Notes: generated from the letters alone by a model not told the origin. DNA of 50,601 nucleotides from Microcoleus sp. FACHB-61 (GCA_014695295.1 JACJNY010000058.1:1-50601); one strand, 5' to 3'. Counted from the first letter of the stretch, positions 1 to 7,652 are shown. Translations and numbers: made by a program.

Positions 1-642
1 ATCTAACGTAGTGACAGGTTCCGTTGTATACAGAGTTCCAGGACGATACAGATTTCCTAAAACTTCTTTCTTTTTGGTGTCAAAGCTAATAATAGGATTG
101 TTTGCTTCTTTCTACTCTGTATCAAGTCTCGCAATATTTTTAAATTGAGCGGCCCGATTTTTGTTGATTCCTATTGTTTGCTTTTTTTGGGCTTTTCGTT
201 TCACATATCCATGCTTTTTTAATAGCTTTCCAACTAAGGGTAGACTAATGGTGAAACCTGCCGTTCGTAGTCCAGAAGCTATTTCTTTATGCGTCAAATT
301 AGTCCATTTAATTAACTCATTCATTGGGTCTCCGGCTGTGTAATTTTTTAAAACTTCTAAAAATGCTGCATCAATGCCAATTTGAGTAGACAGAATACTT
401 TTTCTTCCCCCTCCTTTCTTTCTGATCCTGGAACTATTTAGTGTCTCTGAGTCCATTTTTTCTAAATCTTCCAATCCCTTGATGATGGTATTTCGACTGC
501 ATCCCAAAAGTTGCATTATATAGCTAATTCCACCCCATCCCAATTTTTGAGATTCTATAGCTGCATACCTTCTTTTATCCTTTTCTGATAAGGATTTATA
601 AAATTTTTTCATTTCTGACTCAATTGAATTAAAATAAAACAT
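1..642 (-). pseudogene. ISAzo13-like transposase, N-terminal part, with in-frame stop
   Basis: The reading frame opens with an ATG at 642 and codes for about 176 residues with a helix-turn-helix-like N-terminus (GCSRNTIIKGLEDLE) and a second winged-helix-like segment (KEIASGLRTAGFTISLPLVGKLLKKHGY). This layout is typical of ISAzo13-type transposases. A TAG at 112-114 interrupts the frame. Beyond it the same frame continues as KEANNPIISFDTKKKEVLGN, which looks like the first catalytic Asp block (SxDTKKKE) of the family. The gene then leaves the window at base 1. I therefore call a broken gene rather than a short ORF. Whether the missing part is intact outside the window cannot be seen. The family name is from memory of the motif and is fairly secure. 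Confidence 0.72.
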
Positions 643-786
643 GGGTTTAAACGCAAATTAGAGTAGTTGAGGAGAAAAATCCGTTGTGAGTTAATCTCTG
701 TTTTGGTGAAAATTGCAATAAGCGCACTTTTTTTCAGTATAACCAATAATTCATCAACTTATTTATTTTTCATTCCTAAGCCTATG

Positions 787-1002
787 ATTGAAGCGGTGGG
801 TGCTTCTATCTTGTGTTTGTCCCCATACTCTCCTGATTTTAATTCAATTGAATTAGGGTGGTCGCAACTCAAATCTTTATTGCGACAGTTTTCACCAACC
901 ACCACTAAAATGGTTGACACCATAATTGCTGTGGCTCTTGACTTAATTAATCCGAAACATCTCAAAAACTGGTTTACTAATTGCTGCTACTGTACCTCAT
1001 AA
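787..1002 (+). pseudogene. IS630-family transposase, C-terminal fragment
   Basis: The translated segment IEAVGASILCLSPYSPDFNS followed by IELGWSQLKSLLRQF is the hallmark C-terminal block of IS630/Tc1-type DDE transposases (PYSPDxNxIE, with the last catalytic Glu). Nothing upstream resembles the first two Asp motifs, so only about 70 residues of the protein survive. The frame stays open upstream to 667, but residues before about 787 are not transposase-like, so I do not extend the call. The fragment lies between the divergent ISAzo13-like gene and a relic of a Uma2 gene. This suggests an older IS630 insertion into Uma2 that was itself later truncated. Confidence 0.72.
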
Positions 1003-1020
1003 CATCCGGAAGTGCTGTAT

Positions 1021-1144
1021 ATCTCCGTCTGGCAAAGCTAGAAATTTTTCTAAAGTGAGTTTGGTTCCGATCCCTACAATGAGTCCCAGCCCTCTCGCTA
1101 ATTAATTCAAATATCAATTATACAAACTTTCCCAACTTTCCTAA
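1021..1144 (-). pseudogene. Inverted relic of the Uma2 gene promoter and first codons
   Basis: Read on the minus strand, 1144 to 1021 matches 12091 to 12214 on the plus strand with only about eight mismatches over roughly 124 bases. It covers the upstream region and the first 20 or so codons of the Uma2 gene at 12155. The ATG of the intact copy is ATT here (1080-1078), so the start codon is lost. The similarity stops at about 1021, where the IS630 fragment begins. This is the 5-prime end of a duplicated Uma2 gene cut off by an insertion. Confidence 0.8.
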
Positions 1145-1229
1145 AGTTCCCTCCTCTCCCCTCTCCTCCTCTGTGGAACAGGCGTCCCGCCTGTGAATCC
1201 CTGCGGTTCAATCCAACACTCCCTTACCA

Positions 1230-1265
1230 ACAAATGTGGGGCAGAACATCCAGCCCGCCCCACAT
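1230..1265 (-). terminator. Probable terminator of gun4
   Basis: A 9-bp perfect stem, ATGTGGGGC / GCCCCACAT (1257-1265 with 1234-1242), lies just past the gun4 stop codon and is followed on the minus strand by TTGTTGG. The T-tract is short, so termination strength is uncertain. Confidence 0.5.
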
Positions 1266-1287
1266 TCTCCAAAAGCCCTCAAACCCT

Positions 1288-2004
1288 TCACTTCACCCAA
1301 GCGGGATGAGCCATCAAAGCCGCAAACGGCTGCACACCCCGCAACTGATTCGACAGCGGCAAATGGCCCCTAGGCGCGCTCAAATCCCAAATAAACTCTT
1401 GCGGATACCGCGTCCAATTATTCCCCTTCTTCCAGCCAATTAGCGGCCACAACTTATCCCAATTTTTCCCCGAACCGAGCCAGATTTCCCGCTGCACCGA
1501 AAAGCCAAATTTGCCTTCGGAATGAACTTTCCACAGCGTATTAATTGTTTGCAAATCCGCTACGGGCAAACTCTCAACTTGCGTAAAATACAGCCACTTT
1601 CTCTGCAAAGCTGTATCACCCGCCAATTCACAAAGCTTGTCTAAAGTCAAGCGATCGGCTTCTTGAAATTCCTGTAACGCCAATAATTGTTGCAGCGGAG
1701 TGTAATCAATGTTAGAGTCCGATCGCAGCGGCACAAGCCCAGTCGGAAAGTTCGCTTGCAAAAACTCCGCCGCTCTCGGAGAATTAGCACTGTAAAGAAT
1801 TTGGTAAGCCTTACCCATTACCGCAGTCGGTGCCTCTGACTTGCGCTCTAATAAAAATTCCATCAATACATCCCAACCGGAATCTGCTATTTGTTGTTGC
1901 AGCAGTTGCAGTTGAGTTTTTTCCGAACCAGACCTCAACTGAGAGCGGAGTTCGGCTGTATCGGCCGCCGAGTCTAGAGGAGAAGTAGAAATCGAGTCAG
2001 TCAT
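1288..2004 (-). CDS. gun4: GUN4-family tetrapyrrole-binding protein, Mg-chelatase cofactor
   Basis: The protein is 238 residues, close to the length of cyanobacterial GUN4. The first 95 residues form the helical ARM-like N-terminal domain. The rest is the GUN4 core, with DKLCELAG, RKWLYFTQVE, FGFSVQREIWL, WPLIGWKKGNNWTRYP and WDLSAPRGHLPLSNQLRGV all in the expected order. GUN4 binds protoporphyrin IX and Mg-protoporphyrin and stimulates the ChlH subunit of magnesium chelatase, the first step committed to chlorophyll. Many cyanobacterial regulators carry GUN4 as a fused module, but this protein is the plain two-domain form, so I favour the true Mg-chelatase partner. It has its own terminator and appears monocistronic. 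The ATG at 2004 is preceded by a heptamer tandem repeat. Confidence 0.9.
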   Translation of the reverse strand: MTDSISTSPLDSAADTAELRSQLRSGSEKTQLQLLQQQIADSGWDVLMEFLLERKSEAPTAVMGKAYQILYSANSPRAAEFLQANFPTGLVPLRSDSNIDYTPLQQLLALQEFQEADRLTLDKLCELAGDTALQRKWLYFTQVESLPVADLQTINTLWKVHSEGKFGFSVQREIWLGSGKNWDKLWPLIGWKKGNNWTRYPQEFIWDLSAPRGHLPLSNQLRGVQPFAALMAHPAWVK

Positions 2005-2009
2005 GAGAA

Positions 2010-2042
2010 ACTATCAGCTATCAGCTATCAGCTATCAGCGAT
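2010..2042. repeat. Heptamer tandem repeat (CTATCAG)
   Basis: About four head-to-tail copies of CTATCAG lie directly upstream of the gun4 start. This is a short tandemly repeated repetitive (STRR) heptamer of the kind common in filamentous cyanobacteria. Confidence 0.8.
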
Positions 2043-2236
2043 TAGCTGAAGCCCTGGTTTTCCCCCATTGTACAATGGTACTGACTCCGATTCACTTCTG
2101 TGTACTCCGATGCCTGCGCGCAACACCGCCTAGTTTAGCTGATCGCCCGCACACTCTTGACCAATGGCAGCAATAGCAAATAAGCCTACCATCTGAATTT
2201 TACGATCGATGCCATGTCAAAGAGTTTTTCTTGAAC

Positions 2237-2809
2237 CTAGTCGTCCACGATCGAAACCCATGCAGAGAACGAAGGCGGGAAAAAGTTTATATCATATTCC
2301 GAGTCTTCCCACTCTTTGACCCAAAGCGGCACGGCGCCGGGGCGAGGAGTTGCAGCAAAGGTGCGTTCTTTGACTTCGATCGAGTGAAATAGCTGTTTTA
2401 AAGTATCTCCCCGATCCAAAGCTTCGCTGAGGATGTCGTCCAAGTCAGGATCGACCCGTTTGACGCGGTTTTTGTCCTCCTCAAGCCACAGAAGTTTCAA
2501 AGACTTCAGATCCCTCGGACTGAGGATGCTCTTGTAGTACACGCGCTTGAGGGTCGCTACCGGCTCCAATGAGCGTTCGATCCGGCGAATTTGCTGAACT
2601 CGCAGGTAGTGCCATTCCGCTAAACGCTTGCTTTCCGAAGGCGGGAGGGTTCCCTTCCCCGCTGCGTGTTTGTAGTCGTATTTAATCAAACTGCAAGCCA
2701 TATTGGCTAGCAGGTGAATCAACTGTTTTTCTTTGGGTGTCGCCTGACGCCGTTCCTGGGTTCTTGTCAATACGCGCTGTCTGCGGGTAGTTTCGAGACT
2801 ATTTTCCAT
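2237..2809 (-). CDS. Conserved-looking hypothetical protein, 190 residues
   Basis: I do not recognise this family. The ATG at 2809 opens a basic N-terminus (residues 1-30 rich in Arg, Thr and Gln), followed by a mostly helical region with many charged residues (for example HYLRVQQIRRIERSL around residue 70). An acidic stretch around residue 120 (VDPDLDDILSEALDRGD) precedes a C-terminus rich in aromatic residues and proline (NFFPPSFSAWVSIVDD). There is no signal peptide or membrane segment, so it is predicted to be soluble and cytoplasmic. Codon use resembles its neighbours and HIP1-type GATCG sites occur inside it, both in favour of a real resident gene. It stands alone between gun4 and a small secreted protein gene, all on the same strand but separated by more than 200 bases. 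Confidence 0.65.
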   Translation of the reverse strand: MENSLETTRRQRVLTRTQERRQATPKEKQLIHLLANMACSLIKYDYKHAAGKGTLPPSESKRLAEWHYLRVQQIRRIERSLEPVATLKRVYYKSILSPRDLKSLKLLWLEEDKNRVKRVDPDLDDILSEALDRGDTLKQLFHSIEVKERTFAATPRPGAVPLWVKEWEDSEYDINFFPPSFSAWVSIVDD

Positions 2810-2995
2810 TGGGTTTTTACGAGATGAAATACGATTGTGCCAGATCCGAATCCCGAATATCAGAAGGTAAGGAAGTTAATAGGCAGGGAAACTCCACCGA
2901 CAGACTCGCCTTACCTGTTTATTTTCCCATCCACCGTTCTCTGAAACTGACCCCCACCCCCGGGATTAGGTAGACTGATATTGGGATCGAGTTTT

Positions 2996-3018
2996 AACCG
3001 CCTCGATCCGAGGCGGTT
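2996..3018. other. 10-bp hairpin without T-tract
   Basis: AACCGCCTCG (2996-3005) pairs with CGAGGCGGTT (3009-3018) around a 3-base loop. It lies downstream of the small gene at 3100-3309 on the minus strand, but neither side has a run of T, so I do not call it a terminator. Confidence 0.5.
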
Positions 3019-3032
3019 GGGACAACAAACGC

Positions 3033-3066
3033 CACCACAACCACAACCACAACCACAACCACAACC
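3033..3066. repeat. Hexamer tandem repeat (CCACAA)
   Basis: About five copies of the hexamer CCACAA / ACAACC run in tandem. On the minus strand they translate as alternating Cys-Gly, which creates a spurious-looking ORF (see rejected items). Confidence 0.85.
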
Positions 3067-3099
3067 GCACAAGAGCGAACCAAACAAGAGCGCCAATTA

Positions 3100-3309
3100 T
3101 TATTTCATGCCTTTACCGGTTTTTACCTCTTCTTGCTCCCCATCCTCATTCGTTCCAGTGTAGTTAAAGTCGGGACGACTCTCCCAAGCCGTCAAACTGC
3201 TGGCTGATGAAGGTTGTGGGGCGATCGCAGAAACGCTGGCGCTGCCTGCATGGAAAAAGCCGAAGCCAGCCGAGGCAATTACCCCTAATACTAAGATGCT
3301 GTTTTTCAT
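3100..3309 (-). CDS. Small secreted protein of unknown function, 69 residues
   Basis: The ATG at 3309 starts a classic Sec signal peptide: MKNS, then a hydrophobic core ILVLGVIASAGFGFF, then a small-residue cleavage zone (AGSASVSA) near residue 28. The mature part, about 40 residues, is Ser/Ala/Pro-rich, then acidic (NEDGEQEEVKTG), and ends in KGMK. No cysteines or known motif are seen. The signal peptide makes a real exported protein likely even though it is short. No operon partner is evident; the next minus-strand gene starts about 290 bases downstream. Function is unknown. Confidence 0.6.
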   Translation of the reverse strand: MKNSILVLGVIASAGFGFFHAGSASVSAIAPQPSSASSLTAWESRPDFNYTGTNEDGEQEEVKTGKGMK

Positions 3310-3526
3310 GTTCGATGACCCTGATTTACGTAGATTGGCACTTTTTGGCTAACCCGATCTGTCAGAAATGGGTTGATGCAATAACCCACTTGTCTTCTGA
3401 TAAATCTGCCTGCCATAATCAATTCAGACAGGCACACCCGCTTGCGATCGGAAACGCCGGAAGTGACGTGTTACTAACGTCCACGATCATCCACCAACCC
3501 GAATCTTTTGGGTAGTGGAGCGAAAG
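3310..3526. other. Intergenic stretch with no supported gene
   Basis: No convincing reading frame or RNA gene is visible here. It would carry the promoter of the small minus-strand secreted protein gene, and it leads into the 16-bp tandem array. Confidence 0.4.
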
Positions 3527-3606
3527 CCATCAGGGCGTCGATCCATCAGGGAGTTATGCCATCAGGGTGCTAATCCATCGGGTAGTTAAGCCATCAGGGC
3601 GCATCT
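3527..3606. repeat. 16-bp tandem repeat, five copies
   Basis: Five direct copies with a period of exactly 16 bases start at 3527, 3543, 3559, 3575 and 3591. The first 9 bases, CCATCAGGG, are nearly constant (one copy has CCATCGGGT). The remaining 7 vary. The array ends about 30 bases before the structured RNA candidate and may be part of its upstream region. Confidence 0.85.
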
Positions 3607-3638
3607 TCTACAATTAGCCACAGACTTAACTTTTATAG

Positions 3639-3851
3639 TTGAGCAAGTGGTTAGCCGGGTTCTGACAACGCCTTTAAGAATTAAACTTTTTGTGGATTCA
3701 TCCGAAAAGTTTGTTCTTAGGTATCCCCGAACGCGAAAGCCCGGGGAAAGCCAGCAGCATGGAATGCCATGCAATCTAAGTCAACTAAAAAAAACGCAGA
3801 TTAACGATATCTCCCACTCAAGCAGTCCTCAGCCAAACGCTGAGGTTTTTT
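3639..3851 (+). ncRNA. Candidate structured orphan RNA ending in an intrinsic terminator
   Basis: No protein gene precedes the strong terminator at 3827-3851, yet the 180 bases before it are densely paired. The closing helix is TTGAG plus TGG (3639-3650, with a 3-4-base bulge) paired with CCACTCAA (3814-3821). Hairpin 1 is AAGAA..AAACTTTT (about 3676-3690) with AAAAGTTT..TTCTT (about 3704-3718). Hairpin 2 is CCCCG..CGGGG (about 3725-3746) capped by GCGAAAGC, a GNRA tetraloop. Hairpin 3 is GCATGG-AATG-CCATGC (about 3757-3772). CCGGG at 3655-3659 could also pair with CCCGG at about 3740, as a pseudoknot or alternative fold. A possible -10 box TATAGT lies at 3634-3639, which would start the RNA near 3646. 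The fold does not match tmRNA, RNase P or SRP RNA motifs I know. A 6S-like RNA or an orphan IscB-type (HEARO) RNA are weak alternatives. Confidence 0.55.
3827..3851 (+). terminator. Strong intrinsic terminator of the orphan RNA
   Basis: A perfect 7-bp stem, CCTCAGC / GCTGAGG, with loop CAAAC is followed immediately by TTTTTT. No plus-strand protein gene lies upstream for more than 3 kb apart from IS remnants. Confidence 0.85.
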
Positions 3852-4264
3852 ATTGGCAGCCATTGCTCAGCCTTTTCCTCCGGCATTCGGCAGACGGATC
3901 TCAAGGCAGAAGGTTGACGGCGCTGTGGTTATGAGTTTCCCTGGTAACATCATACCACCGGGTGAATTTTAAAGTATTATTGTAAAAAAATGTGAAAAAA
4001 AGGGCGTTTTAGCGTTCTCAATCCGATCGAGTGAAAATTTATCTAATTATGTGAACGAGTGTAAACAATCAAGTGCCGGGGTACGATCCAGCAGCTTGCA
4101 GGATTTGGGGCGAACGCTTGCAAAGATACGGTAAAGATTGACAAGGAGAAAGGTGAGCTAGTAGACAATAGAGAAAGAGGAACAAAAATTTTCTCCCATA
4201 GTAAGCTGGCAATAATTGAAATTTGTAACCTTTTGATCGCAAAGCATAGGGGCGCAGCATCTTG

Positions 4265-6916
4265 ATGAATTCCCAGATGACAGTAGAAGTCAACTCAACC
4301 TACCAATATCAAGTCGGAGGATATTTGCCTGCCGGTGCGCCCACCTATGTCAGGCGATCGGCCGACAGCGAACTCTACGAAGGACTCAAAGCCGGAGACT
4401 TCTGCTACGTGTTGAGTTCGCCGCAAATGGGAAAGTCCAGCCTGCTAGTGCAAACGGCCAAAAGGTTGCAAGCAGAAGGTACAGTTTTTGCCGCCATCAA
4501 CTTGAGAAGCATCTGCAGTCCAGATATCTCCCCCCAAAAGTGGTATGCCGCAATCATGTACCGCATGGCAAGCAGTTTGCACCTCACAAACAGGTTTGAT
4601 GCCATCAAGTGGTGGAACGATCGCGAACTGCTGCCGCCGGTGCAGCGATTGGAGATATTTATCGAAAAAGTTTTGCTCAAGTCAATTCGGCAAAACCTGG
4701 TAATTTTCATAGATGACATTGACAGCACCAGCAGCCTAAATTTCAGTACCAGCGATTTTTTTGCTTTGATCCGGGCTTGCTACTCCAAGCGGGCAGAGCA
4801 ACCGGAATACGATCGCCTGACTTTTGCGGTTCTGGGAGTAGCAGCGCCGTCAGAATTGATCCGAGATCCAAGCTGCAACCCTTTTAATATTGGACAGCAG
4901 ATTAATTTAAGTCTATTCCAACTGCACGAAAGTTTGCCGCTAGCAAAAGGATTGGCACTCAAAGCTTTTCGCCCCCAAAAAGTGCTCCAAGAAATATTAG
5001 CTTGGACGGGAGGTCAACCGTTTCTGACTCAAAAGCTTTGCCACTTGGTACTTGAATACGGGCCTTTCATTGGCAGAAATTCCGAAGCCCAGCAGGTTGA
5101 AAAACTGCTCAAACACAGAATTATTAAAGATTGGGAAGAACGAGACGATCCCCAGCATTTGACAGCAATTCACGATCGCATTTTCCATAGCCGCTGCGAC
5201 CTCACGCGGCTGTTAACGCTGTACCAGCAAGTTTTGCAACCGCCAGACCCGACAAAACCGAGGGAAGCGCAGGGAGTACCTGCCGATTACTCTCCCGAAA
5301 AAATCGAATTGCAAATGTCAGGACTGGTTGTTAAATATCAGGGTAAATTAATAGTTGGCAACCGAATTTATCAGTCAGTTTTTAATCGGTTTTGGGTGGA
5401 AAAAGAACTGGGAAAATTGGCTCCGTACTGCTCCGCCCTAGCAGCATGGCTGGCTTCCGACCGCGAAGATGAATCGCAGTTATTGACAGGGGAAAGTTTG
5501 CAGTCAGCTTTGGATTGGGCGGCGAACAAACAATTAAGCCAAGAACACTATTGGTTCTTGAATCCCGATCGAACTTTTCGGGAAAAACCGACAGTCGTTG
5601 CGACACAAGTTGCAGACAGTAGCGCAGACATCGGTGCTGACAGCAGCATTCTCACCCCGCCCTCAGAGACTGTTCCAACTGGCAGCAACGAACAGAGATT
5701 GTACGATCACATCGTATCCTGCGTGGAAACAGAATCCCCCGCACAGGTGATCGAGCGGTTCCGAAAGCTATTTATCGACGGCATGGGCTATCCCGATCGA
5801 GAAATTGAAGCAACTTTGTACAGTATAGTCTCGGTCAAGCGATCGGATCAGCACTTTAAATATATCCTCCACCGCTGCTGCTACATCCCGATCAACCGCT
5901 GGCAATTGCACTCACAAAACCAATTGGCGATCGTAAAATTAGTAGATTTATTTATTAAGCAGAATTCTCCCCGATTCGGGAGGGAATTTTACATAGTCAA
6001 GCGCTTGCAAGAAGAAATAGCATTCTTTACTAAAAGTGAAGAATTCCAGACCCTAGAGCGCTTAGTAAAAGCCGTAGAGCGAGAGCCGGAACTGCATGAA
6101 CAAGATACTAATTCGGCTTTGGGCGAATTGATTTGTCGGTATCCTTATTTGTACGGGCATACTCTGCTGAGCAAGGACAGCATTGAGGAAGACCAGCAAA
6201 CTATCAAAAAACTGGAATTTCAAAGACAGCGACAATTTGAAAGAGATTTGTCTCAATATTTAAATTATTTGGTTGAGCCGAGACAGACAGAGATAGGAAT
6301 TGTGCAGCGGGCAGTTAATCCCACACTTTTGAACGATGCGGAACTGCACTTAGCTGTCAGGGAATTTGCGGGAAAAGTAGCAGACGATCGCAGCTACAAA
6401 GAATCCGCTCAATTTTTCCTGAGAGAGGCCAGACAAACTCCATCTTACGCCTCATTTAAAGTGAATTTATATGAATATTTAATATCGTCGGTCGAACCAG
6501 AATACGGCGGGCGTCAATTTAATGACCGTTTGTACAAGCAAATCAAAAATACATTGCCAGAAAATGACTCGGTTAAATTCAATAATATATTGTTAGTTCG
6601 GACTTGCAACCAATTGTTCAACTTCTTAGTAGTGGAAGATTCCCAACATCCCAGCCACTACGTTTTTTACGACTTGGTGTACAACCTCGGCCCCAGCCGG
6701 ACAATGGGTTTACTGCTCAAACTCGTTCTGCTTTCTGCCAAAGTTAAACCCGAGCTGGAAAAGCGAGTTTCTATTTTGTTCAATCACTATGAAGGTAAAG
6801 CTTCTAAGGAGATTATGTGGTTTGTAAAATCCTTGGAAAATTTAAATGTGGCTTTTGTAGTAAATTTTGGTCAGGCGGATTTGTCTTTAGTTAAGCAGCA
6901 TCTTATTTTGAATTGA
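4265..6916 (+). CDS. AAA_35-type ATPase with a large unknown helical C-terminus
   Basis: The protein is 883 residues from the ATG at 4265; a TTG one codon upstream is possible but less likely. Residues 15-400 are the cyanobacterial AAA-like domain (AAA_35): GGYLPAGAPTYVRRSADSEL, Walker A SSPQMGKSS near residue 52, Walker B LVIFIDDID near residue 145, and the conserved LAWTGGQPFLTQKLCHLV block. These STAND-like ATPases usually carry WD40, TIR, kinase or caspase-like effectors. Here the C-terminal 400 residues are none of these. They look helical and charged (for example FQRQRQFERDLSQYLNYLVEP), with no transmembrane segment, and I do not recognise the domain. A linker rich in Ser/Thr/Asp (about 435-475) separates the halves. 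The gene is monocistronic, downstream of the orphan RNA. A role as a signal- or stress-responsive switch is inferred from the family only. Confidence 0.85.
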   Translation: MNSQMTVEVNSTYQYQVGGYLPAGAPTYVRRSADSELYEGLKAGDFCYVLSSPQMGKSSLLVQTAKRLQAEGTVFAAINLRSICSPDISPQKWYAAIMYRMASSLHLTNRFDAIKWWNDRELLPPVQRLEIFIEKVLLKSIRQNLVIFIDDIDSTSSLNFSTSDFFALIRACYSKRAEQPEYDRLTFAVLGVAAPSELIRDPSCNPFNIGQQINLSLFQLHESLPLAKGLALKAFRPQKVLQEILAWTGGQPFLTQKLCHLVLEYGPFIGRNSEAQQVEKLLKHRIIKDWEERDDPQHLTAIHDRIFHSRCDLTRLLTLYQQVLQPPDPTKPREAQGVPADYSPEKIELQMSGLVVKYQGKLIVGNRIYQSVFNRFWVEKELGKLAPYCSALAAWLASDREDESQLLTGESLQSALDWAANKQLSQEHYWFLNPDRTFREKPTVVATQVADSSADIGADSSILTPPSETVPTGSNEQRLYDHIVSCVETESPAQVIERFRKLFIDGMGYPDREIEATLYSIVSVKRSDQHFKYILHRCCYIPINRWQLHSQNQLAIVKLVDLFIKQNSPRFGREFYIVKRLQEEIAFFTKSEEFQTLERLVKAVEREPELHEQDTNSALGELICRYPYLYGHTLLSKDSIEEDQQTIKKLEFQRQRQFERDLSQYLNYLVEPRQTEIGIVQRAVNPTLLNDAELHLAVREFAGKVADDRSYKESAQFFLREARQTPSYASFKVNLYEYLISSVEPEYGGRQFNDRLYKQIKNTLPENDSVKFNNILLVRTCNQLFNFLVVEDSQHPSHYVFYDLVYNLGPSRTMGLLLKLVLLSAKVKPELEKRVSILFNHYEGKASKEIMWFVKSLENLNVAFVVNFGQADLSLVKQHLILN

Positions 6917-6983
6917 AAAATAACGAAATCGCTGGGATCGGGTTATATAATAGTATTAAGGTAAAAAAATCCACTAGAAACAA

Positions 6984-7238
6984 ATGAAAGCATTTGAAGT
7001 CACAGGAACGATCGACGAACAAGGTCAATTAATTCTCGATCGACCTTTAACAGTAGACACTCCGGGCCCCGTGCGGATAATTTTGCTTCTTCCGGAACCA
7101 ACAGATGAAGCTGAAGACGACCCCGACGATACTCCAGCCGTAGAAGTAAAAGCCAGTCTCACAAGAGAATTGCAGCAAGCCAAAGCCGGACAAACCAGAT
7201 TAATCTCGGAACTGTTGGAGAGAATCGAGGCCGAATGA
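6984..7238 (+). CDS. Probable type II antitoxin, partner of a broken RelE/ParE-type toxin
   Basis: The protein is 84 residues. The N-terminal 40 residues (MKAFEVTGTIDEQGQLILD, then a V/I/L-rich stretch) look like a beta-strand dimerisation or DNA-binding region. The middle is very acidic (EAEDDPDDT), and the C-terminus is a predicted helix (LTRELQQAKAGQTRLISELLERIEAE) of the sort that wraps the toxin. The stop codon overlaps an ATG (ATGA at 7235-7238) that opens the remains of a RelE/ParE-type toxin, the usual coupling of such pairs. The antitoxin frame is intact although the toxin is destroyed. The exact antitoxin family is not one I can name; the assignment rests on size, charge and the neighbour. 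Confidence 0.7.
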   Translation: MKAFEVTGTIDEQGQLILDRPLTVDTPGPVRIILLLPEPTDEAEDDPDDTPAVEVKASLTRELQQAKAGQTRLISELLERIEAE

Positions 7239-7634
7239 AGCCCAAGCAATCACGATCGGATTTGCGGATGACTTTGAAGAAAATTTGTAGGCCCAGTCGA
7301 AAAGATATCGCAATATCCGCCATGATGTCCAGGCAGTAATTGCTCAAATACAGGCTAGCAACTTTGATTGGCGATCGCATTTCCGGAATGGCAGAAGATT
7401 AGATCATCTTAAAAGTCAGGGTGCAAAACAGCACATCCAAAAAGGGGAAAGTGCAGCATATCGCATGATTTATCAAGTTGAATCGCCGTCGATCGTACTT
7501 TGGTTAACCATTTACTCAAAATCCGTGAAGCGAAGCTATCTTCCCGCAGGGGTTCCCGAAGGGTAGGGAATCGCGCAGATATCAGCCTCAACGAAATCCG
7601 CAGCATCATCGCCGAGTTTGATGAAAGCCAATAG
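7235..7634 (+). pseudogene. Degraded RelE/ParE-family toxin with repeat insertion
   Basis: Pieces of one toxin can be read across frames: GFADDFEENL then a TAG, then SKRYRNIRHDVQAVIAQIQA, then (shifted) GDRISGMAED, a TAG and ILKVRVQNS, then (shifted back) IQKGESAAYRMIYQVESPSI, then VLWLTIYSKS, and after an insertion ADISLNEIRSIIAEFDES and a stop. Order and content match cyanobacterial RelE/ParE-type mRNA-interferase toxins (KRYRxIxxDV, GDRISG, IQKGKSAGYRLIYQ, LTIYSKS). Lesions are two in-frame stops, at least two frameshifts, and about 50 bases (7525-7574) inserted between SKS and ADIS. The insert contains palindromic TTCCC..GGGAA sequence. The toxin cannot be made as a single active protein. 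Confidence 0.8.
7525..7574. repeat. Small palindromic repeat element inserted in the toxin relic
   Basis: About 50 bases interrupt an otherwise recognisable toxin C-terminus. They contain CTTCCCGCAGGGG and CCCGAAGGGTAGGG, short inverted arms typical of small dispersed repeats in cyanobacteria. The borders are inferred from where the toxin similarity stops and resumes. Confidence 0.6.
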
Positions 7635-7652
7635 CGGTGTATTATTAATTTT

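Noticed and set aside
667..786. N-terminal part of the plus-strand frame that ends in the IS630 fragment
   Set aside because: Residues before about 787 do not resemble a transposase; the frame is only open by chance.
2996..3018. Hairpin as terminator of the small secreted protein gene
   Set aside because: The stem is good but neither strand has a T-run after it.
2911..3096. Minus-strand ORF coding for a Cys-Gly repeat protein
   Set aside because: It is produced by translating the CCACAA hexamer repeat, has only a TTG start and no ribosome site, and no protein-like sequence after the repeat.
3639..3851. Identification of the orphan RNA as 6S RNA or as an IscB-associated RNA
   Set aside because: The multibranched fold does not match the single rod of 6S, and no IscB or TnpB gene is near. 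I keep it only as an unnamed structured RNA.
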